From contig OZ024894.1 in the NCBI GenBank assembly GCA_964017195.1, positions 31,708,388-31,772,387 of the forward strand: 64,000 nt of DNA, written 5' to 3'. Origin of the DNA: Siderastrea radians. Its lineage: Eukaryota > Cnidaria > Anthozoa > Scleractinia > Rhizangiidae. The notes under the pieces are model-generated. The model ran no database searches. It was not told where the DNA came from and saw nothing but the letters and a program-made list of their open reading frames with translations. Shown here one piece after another: positions 32,604 through 42,955 of the stretch. The translations under genes were made by a program, and so were the position numbers. How positions within the stretch are numbered: position 1 is the stretch's first letter; every line of letters begins with the position of its first letter.

Positions 32604-33780
32604 ATTTTTCCCTGAGACCTGATCTTTTAATGGCAAGACCACTCGAACAATGCCTCCTGTTTCTTTAGGGGGCGGTAAAGGTCAAAAAAGGTAGGTAGGT
32701 AACATGTGTAATTTTTACTTGATAGTATATATATATATATATAGCACCGTAGTATATATAATTTAGCACCGTCCTCGTATATTTTTTTTCGGGTTTTTTT
32801 TTTTCATAAATTATCTGTTTCAGTTTCACTAAGTAAATGGCTCATTTTCAAAATGCAGTCACCATTGAAGATAATTGTCAGTAGTGAACTTCAATAAAAT
32901 TTAACTTTACAGTCCAAAACAATTTATCTTCTAAAAATCGGTTTCCTTTCCCAACTTTTCAAAAAAATTTGTATGTTATTCACCGGTCGGAAGGTCCCTG
33001 CGGTTTCGAGTGGTACTCAAGACTAAGGGCGCAGTGTTCCGACCAAGGGTGATGTGAATAACGTTGTTTCCTTTTTTCTTTCCGAAGGCAAAATGAGGCG
33101 AATTGGCTTAAGAATTACTTTGTAAACAATCTTCTTAGTAAATCTACGTATATTACCCCTCTCGATCAATATTAAAGCTAAACTGAGAAGAAAGAGTCGT
33201 TCGAAAACGATAGGGAAAAAAGGTAGACAAGCAATAAAACAGGAGTTAAAATATATCATGGAGCAATGGTCGTAAAGAACAAGCCCCTACCAATCTCATA
33301 GCAAGCATATAAAATGTTAAACTAAACAATGATTTCTGAAAAACTCACGATAACAGCTGGATAACTTTCCTGAGTTAGCTTTGTCTAGTTCAAAGTGAAA
33401 TCACATGTATAAAAGTGATTTCCAGTCAATCCGTATTAAGTCAACTGGCGTGCCTACACTTCAAGAAAAAATCGCAACTCCTAAGAAAGCAAACTAGCAA
33501 CGTTTTGTCAACAAAATCACATAAATACTCGCCTTTTTGAAGAATTTGGAGAATAACCAGACCTTTTATTCCATTTGTTATTTTCCTTTATAAAGGTAAG
33601 TGACCAAAAAAATTCAATTTTAAGGGAAAAATCCAACGCTTCATTGCGCCGTAGTTGGGTGATTTTAATAATAATATAATAATAATAACTGTTTATTCAC
33701 GATATCAATCACGTAAAAGAGATAAAAGAGGTTATCCCTTTCTAGCTTATATCCCTCCTTACACTTGTAAAAAGGCATAA
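32604..33780. other. Noncoding stretch with a TA microsatellite
   Basis: A (TA)n tract lies near 32728-32743. No gene is recognised. The short minus-strand open stretch at 33023-33259 is low-complexity. Confidence 0.4.
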
Positions 33781-33789
33781 GTAAATAAC

Positions 33790-33830
<41 letters not shown>

Positions 33831-34100
33831 CTCGTTGAAGGAAAGCGAGGAAGGACAACTTCTGACGAGTAAAAAGTTAAACAATTTAATAAAAAATAAA
33901 AACGTTTCGGTCTCAGACCTTCATCAGTTACATGGAAAACTGAACTTATCAAATCCACCTTAAATAAGATTACAGAACAAAACAAGACTTCTAACAAAAT
34001 CTTATTGGAGTGCTCAGCTGTTCTCTTTTGCTTATTGGAGTGCTCAGCTGTTCTCTTTGGCTTATTGGAGTGCTCAGCTGTTCTCTTTGGCACCCCATGG
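33790..34100 (-). mobile_element. PLE-related tail: TA tract, hammerhead-like core, 3x30-bp repeat
   Basis: A TA microsatellite (33790-33830), a hammerhead-like core on the minus strand (33903-33927) and three head-to-tail copies of a 30-bp unit (34002-34091, TTATTGGAGTGCTCAGCTGT) occur in a row. This combination is common at Penelope-type ends, but no PLE protein adjoins here. Confidence 0.5.
33903..33927 (-). ncRNA. Hammerhead-ribozyme-like core, incomplete
   Basis: The minus strand reads CTGATGA, a 4-bp stem with TGA loop (GGTC/GACC), then GAAAC. That is the conserved hammerhead core. A closing stem III and a cleavage triplet are not evident downstream, so self-cleavage is doubtful. Confidence 0.5.
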
Positions 34101-34672
34101 TTTAAATAAAAGAAAAGAATTTCATTCTAGGAATAGAATTTGTTATAATTAATTTTCTTTTTTGCGATTCTTCGTTCGCGATATATGGCCGTTCAAAGGC
34201 CCTTTTCTTGGATTTTGTCAGCCTCTTAGGTGTTGGGTATTCTCAAAGGCCCTGTTCGGGGAACTTATTACGGTCATTATTGTTTAAGGGCCCCCCAGGG
34301 ATTTTGTTGTCTATCGGCCCTTTGGGGCTCCAATTGCAAAGGTCTCGATTTGGGATTTTGTTGGAATCCATGTTTGCGTAAACGTAGGTTGCTTTCCTTT
34401 TGACTGCTCTTTCTTTTGCCGCATTGCAAATGTCATCTTTTTTGAATTAGTAGTTTTTAGTTTTTAGTCTTATCTGCCATCTTTTGTTATTTATAGTAGC
34501 ATATTTCCGGTCTTTTGTTAAATTTTTGCCTTGTATCGTTCATTTATTTAGTGTTGTACCTGTATCTACACTTTGTAATTACGTTTAATTGTTAGTATTG
34601 TTTATTTGTCCTTTTTTCGTTATATAATCGTTGTACTATATTGTTTTTATTTGGCCTGAGGCAACCATTAAC

Positions 34673-34677
<5 letters not shown>

Positions 34678-34710
<33 letters not shown>
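34678..34710. repeat. TA microsatellite
   Basis: About 16 TA units lie just before the palindrome. A longer TA tract lies just after it. Confidence 0.9.
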
Positions 34711-34712
<2 letters not shown>

Positions 34713-34764
34713 CAGGTGATTTTCACCAGTGAAGCCAAGAGAGTGCTCTACCGTAAAGGAGCTG

Positions 34765-34980
34765 ATATACCAGTAGATGGACAACTCAATGAGGGCACAT
34801 GGATTTTAATACAAATCTGTTTCGTAGACCAACCAACACGGAGTTGGTCCACTCATCAGTTAATCTCCATATACACAGAGTGTATATGGAGATTAACTGA
34901 TGAGTGGACCAACTCCGTGTTGGTCTACGAAACAGATTTGTATTAAAATCCATGTGCCCTCATTGAGTTGTCCATCTACT

Positions 34981-34987
<7 letters not shown>
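34765..34987. repeat. Near-perfect 223-bp palindrome
   Basis: The left arm 34765-34876 and right arm 34880-34987 are exact inverted copies apart from a 4-base insertion (CCAA) in the left arm. The loop is only 3 bases. Both arms end at TA tracts. Each arm carries the same hammerhead core, on opposite strands. Confidence 0.93.
34887..34952 (+). ncRNA. Type I hammerhead ribozyme with minimal stem III
   Basis: The core elements are in exact order. The stem I 5' strand is TGGAGATTAA, followed by CTGATGAG. Stem II has GGACCAAC pairing with GTTGGTC(T) around a short loop. CGAAAC at 34928-34933 is followed by a six-base loop, GTA with predicted cleavage after 34942, and the stem I 3' strand TTAAAATCCA. 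The AC/GU stem III is as short as reported for PLE-associated hammerheads. A mirror copy lies on the minus strand at about 34800-34869, with a longer stem II loop. Confidence 0.78.

Positions 34988-35047
<60 letters not shown>
34982..35047. repeat. Long TA microsatellite
   Basis: About 32 TA units directly abut the right arm of the palindrome. Confidence 0.92.
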
Positions 35048-35051
<4 letters not shown>

Positions 35052-36318
35052 TAAAAACTGGACTAGGTATATTGGATTTCTTGCATTTTGATTGGCTGAA
35101 CGGAGCTAGGCTATCAGCTCATATACCTGCTGCGACAAATATGGTCAATGAACACTCAACAACAAAGTGAGCTGAAAGTTTTTTCCTCGCGAGCAACCCG
35201 ACGAGAAAAATGGACGAGAAAAATCACTTGGCAGCGAATTTAAATTAAGCAGAAATTCCAACATCGTCACCAACAAGCATTACCAACAGCGTCGTCTAAC
35301 ACAAGTCAAAATTGTTTGAAGAAACTGTGCAGAAATAGAAATTTAAGCATTAAGCGTCGTGTTTACAATTAATTTCTTTCATCGATCGTCACGTCGATCA
35401 TTGAAATTGAACACGGTAGGTTTTATCAGGAAAGCTTTCCACTTCAAAATATCAAGACAAGACATAAAATAAAACACAGTGAAATGGGACAGGAGCATTT
35501 AATAAAAACTATCACACATTCATGGCAAGTCGGTGCGAAAATCATGAAGCGGACGTCTATACAAGTACTAGAAAAAAATACAGCGGCAAACTACCAAGAA
35601 GGAAGGAAGGGCGAGATTTTTTTCGCCTTTAACACGCAAAATTGACACTGGTTTACCTGCACTCGTTGTAGTTCTGTATTCCAACAGGTCCAAATGCTCA
35701 GATAGAAATCGGATGCCATGTAAACGGAGTTGAATCGCTTTTCCGGTTGTTTGAATGTTGTTTTTAAGCTTTCCATTCCGTCCGCAACCTCTAAACCGAG
35801 AACAACTGCATTTTGCACTTTGCATTTAACAAACTATGATTGTGACTTCTAATGTTCCTCACTACAGTAATCTTGCTTCTGAGCTGCATGGAAATTACCT
35901 CTTCAAGTTCAAATTTGTTCTGTCTTCAGTTCGATGAAACACGCACATGATGGCTCCGTTGTACGAACAGATTACAAACTTGTTCAGTTTCAACTCCAGC
36001 AGCTAATATGGTGAAATTGTACAGCTTCAATCCGCTTTGAACGATGATAACAACAATGTTTCAGGAAAAATCAAACATGTACCATATTTCAGAGCCAATA
36101 ATTAGAAGATGTCTTTCCAACACTTGTGCTACTTTGTTCACTTTCGAGCAGTTTTCATTGATTCATTCAGCTTTGCAATGAAACGCTGCAACACTTCGCA
36201 AGGTTTTGGCGCCTTTTTCGTTCAGTCATGTGAGCGATTCTTGTTCCGTTTAAATTTCTTTTCTCATTTTTCCCGTTCTTTCTTGATTTTTTTTTTATAG
36301 TGGTTAAGTTTTTAATAA
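35048..36318. other. Noncoding stretch
   Basis: No gene is recognised. Phrases such as TGATTGGCTGAACGGAGC near 35085 look like part of a dispersed repeat. Short open stretches at 35568-35825 on the minus strand lack any motif. Confidence 0.35.
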
Positions 36319-36434
36319 AACAATTATTCTACTCGTGCTTGCTGGATATCAAATGATTATAACCAACTCGGCGCTACGCGCCTCGTTGGTTATCTATCAT
36401 TCGATATCCAGCGCGCCCTCGTAGAATAATTGTT
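36319..36434. repeat. Foldback MITE (116 bp)
   Basis: AACAATTATTCTAC at the left mirrors GTAGAATAATTGTT at the right. Internal GATATC and TTGGTTAT blocks also pair. The centre is CGGCGCTACGCGCC. Arms are ~55 bp with a few mismatches. Confidence 0.85.
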
Positions 36435-36561
36435 AAATATACTATCAGGTACAAGTTAAGAAAGACATTTACAATAAAAAGTTAAAAAATTTTAAAAGGC
36501 CTAGTGTGAGAAAATTACAAAGCTGCCTGTATTTATAGTACTAGGACAGGTGACAAATAAT

Positions 36562-37030
36562 CTAAATAATGGTTCTTTGATTTGAACTCCCGCCTTTTGT
36601 TAAGGCCGTTTGGATGTAACGAAAAAAGTTGTGAAGTCCAGTATGCTTCCCTCCAGTATGCTTCCCTGGTGAGAAGCAATTGTTCGAGATGGACTCCATT
36701 TCTGTGGTTAGCAATTTGTTCAATAACAATAAAGCTAATTTAACAAATTTGGTGTTCAAAAGAATTATAGTGAACAGCTAGTTCACAAGTTCTCTTATTG
36801 TTAAGCCTTGACGATTTATGATTGCGAAAACGAACTTTGAATTCTGTTGAAGTGGAACCATCGTACTGCTCTTTGCATTTGTCACAAGCACCCAAATAAA
36901 TAACATTCTTTGACGTACAACTTAATTGTTGATTGATCTTGTAGACGCGGCCCGTAGCTAAGCTCCGAAATTTGGTATCTTGAATCAAAAACTTTTGGCA
37001 TAAATCGCATCTTTTGTTACACTTGAAACA
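36562..37030 (-). pseudogene. PLE E GIY-YIG endonuclease, degraded
   Basis: NVIYLGACDKCKEQYDGSTS carries the GIY-YIG signature with two Cys, where YVGST is more usual (Val changed to Asp). FKVRFRNHKS and LAVHYN.FEH follow. A C-terminal segment (LTREAYWEGSI) in another frame reaches ~36560. A short duplication (AGTATGCTTCCCTCC/AGTATGCTTCCCTGG) lies near 36640-36670. Confidence 0.75.
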
Positions 37031-37422
37031 CCCTCCCGTTTCTTACCGAGTGTGATTGACACTCCCAGTGCCCCCACATTTTAAGAGAGCAAAGATTTCT
37101 TTAAGATTTTTAGTTCTGCGATAAGCTGGAAAAACCGACTTTGGTGGGAAAAATCTCTAAAAGCTCTGGGGACGATCTAAGTAAATGGGCGTGTTTTTTA
37201 ATGACTCTCTGGATGTCTTTAAGAATGGGGTTGTAGTCAAACACTAAAGGAAAGACTTTTTCTTAGGCTTGACTCTTTTGTCAAGAGTTAGGATCTCTCA
37301 ACACTTAAGGCTTTTTCAACTTGTCTGTCCACTAGATCAGGGTTGTAATTTTGTGCACGAAGATACCCTTTGTATTCTTCACATCTCAATCAGAAACTGA
37401 TCTGTAGCTAGGACAATTGCGT

Positions 37423-37758
37423 TTAATTCGGAGAGCCACCCCATAGGGAATTGTCACACTTACAATGTGATGGATGCGAACTGGAAAAAGGTAAATAAAG
37501 TTGACTATCTGTTGGCTTAGCGTAGATAGCAGTGGCTATATAACCGTCTTGAAGATGCAAAGTAAGATCCAAAACATTCAGACTCCGCTCCGAATACACC
37601 AGCTCAAATTTGATTGTGGGATAGAGCGAATTTATGTACTCCGTAAATTGCAATAATTTCGGCAACCCAAGGGTCCAAAGATCGAACACATCATCTCTAT
37701 ACCTCCACCGTTGCATAGGCTTGATTGCACCCCCAAACTTAGCTTTCTCATCAATCAA
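37423..37758 (-). pseudogene. PLE E RT catalytic motif and thumb
   Basis: RWRYRDDVFDLWTLG gives the YRDD catalytic box. The thumb follows with YINSLYPTIKFELVYSERSLNVLDLTLHL and IYAKPTDSQLYLPFSSSHPSHCK (quoted in part). The Asp pair is intact. A frame break separates it from the upstream RT. Confidence 0.85.
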
Positions 37759-37766
37759 TCCTATAG

Positions 37767-38933
37767 CTAATCAGCATAGCTACAGGCGTTCTTTGGGCCC
37801 ATAGCAGTGCCATGTTTCTGGACAAAATTTTGACTTGCAAATTGACAATTGTTGACTTGGAGACAAATCTCAACGGCTTCGACTATACAATCAGTAGATG
37901 GAAATTTATCTGGTCTAGAGTCAAGGACCTTTCTGACCGCTGAGATGCCTAAATTATTATCAATGTTAGGGAACATTGCTACAAAATCCCAAGACACGAG
38001 CAAACAACCGGGGGGTAGGGGACCCTTCTCAGTATTCAAAGCTTGGATTTTGTTAATAAGATCGGTGGTGTCTTTAAAAAACGATGCAAGCTTTTGTGCT
38101 AAAGGCTTGAGATAGAACTCATTGAAGACAGAGAGTCTTTCGATTGACGTTCCGCAGCAAGATGTAATTAGGCGAAGTGGGTTGCCTTGTTTATGTGTTT
38201 TTACATTGCCAAACGCCATCCCTGGTTTTGGTTCCAAATTGGCAACCCATGTAGCAATCTCTTGACTTCTCTGCCCTTCCCCGATCCATTTACGTCCCCA
38301 ATTTTTAACCCGTTCAAAATGCTCAGGTGTTGGATCACTATTCACCTTGTTATAATGCAGGCTGTTGTTAAGGTGCCGCAACATCTTATCCCGATATTCT
38401 TCTTGGTTGAGAATTACGAATCTAGAGCCCTTGTCTTGAATCCTAACTACATTATCACTAGATTTTAGATTACGTAATGCTAACTTTTCTTCTTTCGTCA
38501 AATTGTCCTTGACGGGTCTCAAATTATGGGGCTCAAAAACGTCTTTTTTCACATTGTTAATGAAGACTTCAACTTCTGGGAAACTAGATTTCAGAGGCAT
38601 CCAATTTGTAGCTGAAGGAATGGCTGGTAGTCGATCATCCGCCTTATTGGAGTTATCATCCGGATTTCTGCCATGAAGGAAAACGGCAAGGCGAATTCTC
38701 CTTTCAAATTTGTCCAAGTCATCAGTCACCTTCTGCCAGTTGACATCCTTAGGCACAGGACAAAACGCTGGTCCTTTAGTCAAAAGAGAGCGCTCCGCGT
38801 CTGTGAGTTCAGAAGATGTCAAATTGGTAGGATTCAGATGCGGTAAGTTGACATCCAGTCTTGTTACCACGTGTTTCCCGTCCTGGGTATCAACATCGCA
38901 TTTCAAACTATAAATATAGATATAGACACACAC
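37767..38933 (-). pseudogene. PLE E pre-RT domain and RT fingers/palm
   Basis: This open stretch of 388 codons carries the pre-RT phrase LTDAERSLLTKGPAFCPVP, then IQDKGSRFVILNQEEY (fingers), FGNVKTHKQGNPLRLITSCCG, WDFVAMFPNID (the palm motif with first catalytic Asp) and FVQKHGTAMGPKNACSYAD. It stops just before the YRDD motif, which lies in the next frame. The opening residues (CVYIYIYS) are not PLE-like. Confidence 0.85.
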
Positions 38934-38949
38934 TTAGGTAATTTAATGT

Positions 38950-39085
38950 TCACAAGGATAGATGACATCTAAGTCTGGTCTTAAAAATGTTTAGATTTTC
39001 TGACTCAGCGATTTCTTGTGGTAAATTATTCCATGCATCGATTATGTGTGTAAAAAAAGAATATTTAAGACTATTATTAATCAAG
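38950..39085 (-). pseudogene. CR1/L2-like LINE, extreme 3' coding end
   Basis: The minus strand reads SFFTHIIDAWNNLPQEIAES then FKTRLRCHLSL and a stop at 38950. This is the typical C-terminus of Jockey-superfamily (CR1/L2/Rex-type) LINE proteins. Nothing upstream is recognisable, so it is a 5'-truncated copy. It abuts PLE E. Confidence 0.7.
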
Positions 39086-40377
39086 GTTTTGAGCGGATTC
39101 GGACCGGCCAACCTCGCGCACAATTAGCCAATCAAATGTAAGGATTTAGGATTCCAGCCCCCTGAAATGCGTCAGAAGCAAAATAACGAGTTTGTGACGT
39201 TATCTTAGAAAAGTAAAGCAGAGACGTATCACTGTCAAACACTGCAGTACTTCTGTCAGTGTTCTGTTAATGCTCATCCTGCTTATTCAAAAAACCATAG
39301 TGACCAGTTTTATTTCCTTTTTTATTGGCTATGTTTATTTATTTTTGAACGACTAAAAGTTAATTGAATATCTATAAACTTAATGCCAAATTGAACCAAA
39401 CATTTTACTGATCGTTGCGAGGAGGCGACAAAAAGATTCTTTGTTAATTCTATTCATAAATGACCAAAATATATTGGGCTCAGGATTCTTGTTTATACCT
39501 AGCGTAAGCGAACCTTAAAGATCAGTGTAATTTCCAGGAACTCAATCCTTTTATTTAAAAAAAATTAAAAACATTAGTAGATATCTAGCAACGTATGTGG
39601 CATTGTTAGATGTTGAAATATGGGTTCCCTTTAGGAGGGTTCCCAATTGGACATTGATTTGCATCAATGTAAGGGTAAAATGGGATGTGTGTATTGGGGT
39701 GGTTGTTGTGAGTAGTTAAATAAACATATAAATTTATTAAGGTTATATGTTAATTGAGGGAGCGACCTCTGCAAAGCAGCACACTGCCAGCTCAATACAA
39801 AAGAAATATTTTAAAAAAATTCAAAAATTAAATTAAATTAAATTTAAGGGGAGTTAGGAGTTAGGCGAGCTATATAAGTGTAATGGACAAGTCATAATAC
39901 TTAGAGGTAATGGTAAAGGAATGTGGGTTTAGTTTGTGTGGATGAGATCTGGTAGACATGTGGTCGTTATGTGAAATTTGGCTTATTGTGTAGTGTATGC
40001 AGTTTTGTTTAATTTGTGTATTTTTAGCTTTTAGAGTAAATATTGATTAGATGGATAATTTTCTTAAAATTTTCTTAAAATTTTCTATAAAAATGTGTAA
40101 TTATGTGGTCTTTTTTGGGATTTCAGCATTCTTTCCTGAGGAACCAGTATAATATATAAAGTATCAGCATAAAAGAATTTCGTTCTTAAGTTTGTCGTAA
40201 TTTTAATTTTCATTCACATGAATAAGTAAAAGTTTTTTACAAAAATGAATAAGTTTGTACATTAATTATTTGCTAAGTATCTCTTTCGTCCATTTAAAAA
40301 TCGCCAGTCTTGGTGTAAAATGTCAAAATAAAACCAAATGTCTGCCTTTCTTTCTCTGTTGCTTTGTAAAAAATTAC
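39086..40377. other. AT-rich noncoding stretch
   Basis: No coding or RNA feature is recognised. Confidence 0.4.
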
Positions 40378-40640
40378 AGTTGCCGGGCCCTTTTTTCTGC
40401 TTTCCGTTCATTCCCCCAATATTGAGACGTAAGTACCCATTCGGCTATGATATTTGGGGAGCCTCCATTGCCAATGAAGAATAGAAACAGCTTGAAGGTA
40501 TCTTTATCGGTAATGGGTTTTTGCCAGAAAATACGTTTGATGTCGGAAGGCCAGGAATTGAGAGGATAGAATGCATCGCTGTTGATAGAGTGGAAGAGGT
40601 CTTGTCATTTCAAGATGGTGGTAGATTTGGAGTTGTTAGA
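40378..40640 (-). pseudogene. Coding-like fragment, unknown family
   Basis: Minus-strand translation gives ~75 residues free of stops, with a non-random composition: FYPLNSWPSDIKRIFWQKP, DTFKLFLFFIGNGGSPNII, then WVLTSQYWGNERKAEKRARQL and a stop. A TGA precedes it. The GNG.SP...W core resembles proteins I vaguely recall from cnidarian repeats, but I cannot name the family. Confidence 0.3.
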
Positions 40641-42403
40641 GAAGTTTGATATGAAGAGGTTGAGGAAGAAATGGTTGTCTATATGATTCATTAGTGCAGC
40701 TTAGTATTGAGATGTCTGTAGAGGATAAGAATTATAATATATAAATATAATTAAAATTTTGTGTTTTTCAGGTAACTGAAGTCAAAAAGAATAATTGAAG
40801 GAGAAGACAGGAATGAAATGGAGAAATAAAACAGAAAATTTGATATAAGATAAAATTTGTTGTTAGATGGAGACAGAGAGAGGAAAATCCGAAAGGACTT
40901 CTCATATAGGATATAAGATTGAGGATGCATCGACACCGTGGCTCCTGTAATGTTGTGAGTCGTCAGAGGCAAAGCAAAACTGAGCAGGGATGTTTCTAGT
41001 CCGGCGCCAGACCTTTGCCCGACATCCCCGTGGCGAGGTCCTGGAAAAGCAGATTTAAGGAGAACGAGGGATATATAGCAAGAGGCAAGAAAGTGTAAGA
41101 CGGTAGCAAAAGAAAAGTGTATCTAATGGTGGTCTGTAGAAAACCCGACTCTTTCAGAGAGAAACAGCAAATATGTATAAGAACCAAAAAAAATAATAAT
41201 AATAATAATAATAAAGAAGGAGAAGAATTAGAAGAAAATGAATTAAAATTGTTTGAATAGAAATTTATTGTATAATTTATTTATATAAACATGGGAGGTG
41301 CAGAATTCATGGGAGACAAACAATGCTGTTTGAGGTGAAAGAACAATAGCAATTCTTTGGGAACTAAAATTTATGGCATTATACAAGTCTAAATCTAAAA
41401 GAAAATATTCTGCGGTAAAGAAAAAGAGGTTCAACTATTTCAACTAGGGTAGTGAGGACGAAATTCTTGGGGGAGTAAAACCCTTAAGAGACCGCGGCAT
41501 TTCAAAAAGCCAGGGTTCCTTTACGTAAGAAATAAATAACTTAAAAAGAGGGAGAATTAGAAAAATTTCCGTAGAAAAGGGGAAAACAGTAATAAAAATG
41601 AAAATACTTACGTAGGGGATTGGATAAAGTCGAGAGGACGCGAGAGGAAATAAAAAAACTTGTCACGTAAAAAATCACTTATGGCGAAAGTAACTTTATG
41701 TTGCGAAGAAAAAAACTATTTTCAATGCTGACGCCAAAATGACGTGACATTGGTGACGAGTTGGTCGTTATGGTATCCTCGTTCCAGGATTGCTCTTCCA
41801 GAAGGCAAATTGGCGGTTTGCAAGGATGTGTTCGATGAATGGAACCTGTTTATGAAATGGTTTTTCATCTTTCGAAATAGTACGTTGATTGTAATGATAA
41901 TGGAAAAAAGATTGGAATTCGCTGTTACGTAGGTGGAGGAAACAATCATCTGTCCGTGAAGAAAAGGGGTAGATTGCGGAATGCAGGCGCCCGTACGTGC
42001 TTGGAGTTATGGATTGATGCGTCGCCATTTGTTCGTTCTTTGTACCAATGTGAGAGGCATCTGGATGTCTGGCAAAAGTGAGTGTATATTTTATATCGGC
42101 ATGTGAAGGTTAAATATTAGTTTAGCATCTGTTTTGTAATCCAAACCCAAATTGGTGGAAAATAATTCTTGAATATTTTGGGAGTCCTCCGTTCTCGTGG
42201 TTCTTATCTCAACAGTACTACATGTCTAATAAACTTCAAACTAAGATATTTAGTAGGCCTGAAGCTCCTGGATCTGAGAGAAAATGCGATTCATAACAGA
42301 TTTGTATCATATTTATCTCGTTCTTTGCTTCAAAATTCTTAAATGGCAAGATTTTTGTTTGCGTTCCGGTCGAGTACCTAAATTTAATTAAGGCAAACGA
42401 AGT
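40641..42403. other. AT/purine-rich noncoding stretch with AAT microsatellite
   Basis: An (AAT)n tract lies at 41191-41213. Elsewhere there are short open stretches only, and no motif. Confidence 0.4.
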
Positions 42404-42442
42404 GCTACGAAAGGAAAAGACCAGAAGATTAGTTAGCATGTC

Positions 42443-42672
42443 TTTACAGCTGTTTACTCTAACACGCGCCCTTTAAGGAGTTTTTCCCATCGGCAAATGT
42501 TTTTGGTGGATTGCATGGATTGCGTTACATGTGAGAATCAGCAAGAGCCAATCACCGCGCGAGAATTCGGAAAAAAATGTCATAGAAACAGATGATTGAT
42601 ATCCACCAAAAACGCATCTGGCCGTTGGGAAAAATTCCTTGAAGGGCGCGTGTTATACTAAAGTGCTGTAAA
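42443..42672. repeat. TIR element, short form (230 bp)
   Basis: Long inverted ends (TTTACAG, TTTACTCTAACACGCGCCCTT, TTTTTGGTGGAT) face each other around a short centre. The longer form of the same element is at 50661-51487. Confidence 0.8.
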
Positions 42673-42955
42673 TTGATGACGTTTTTGGGTTATTTGTTAA
42701 TTGGAGGATCAGCAGATCCACCTTGATTTTAGAATTAGGGTCCTGGATTCGCGCATGCTGTGCCAAACCTAAGCGAATCCGATCCCACACTAGGCCTGTT
42801 AGGACCAATTCACACGCCTAATGATCCAGAACTGTTCGCGCAGTTTGCGAAATAATCAAGCAGAACTAGAAAGAGGAACATGATGCTCAAATGAAATCCT
42901 GCCTTTTACTACTGGTCAACGATCATATCATTTAATATGTTGCCATTAGTTTATA

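Larger units (their letters stand above)
36437..38935 (-). mobile_element. Penelope-like element E, nearly complete coding part
   Basis: The pre-RT domain, RT and GIY-YIG nuclease are all present in order on the minus strand, in three main frames. It belongs to a different lineage from PLEs A-D, judging by its catalytic motif YRDD and nuclease type. The N-terminus begins in a low-complexity IYIYS stretch, so the 5' end is truncated or replaced. Confidence 0.85.

Noticed and set aside
33665..34093. 142-codon minus-strand open stretch starting with TAEHSNK repeats
   Set aside because: The repeats are the 3x30-bp tandem array, the middle is the hammerhead-like core and the rest is a TA tract, so it is not a protein gene.
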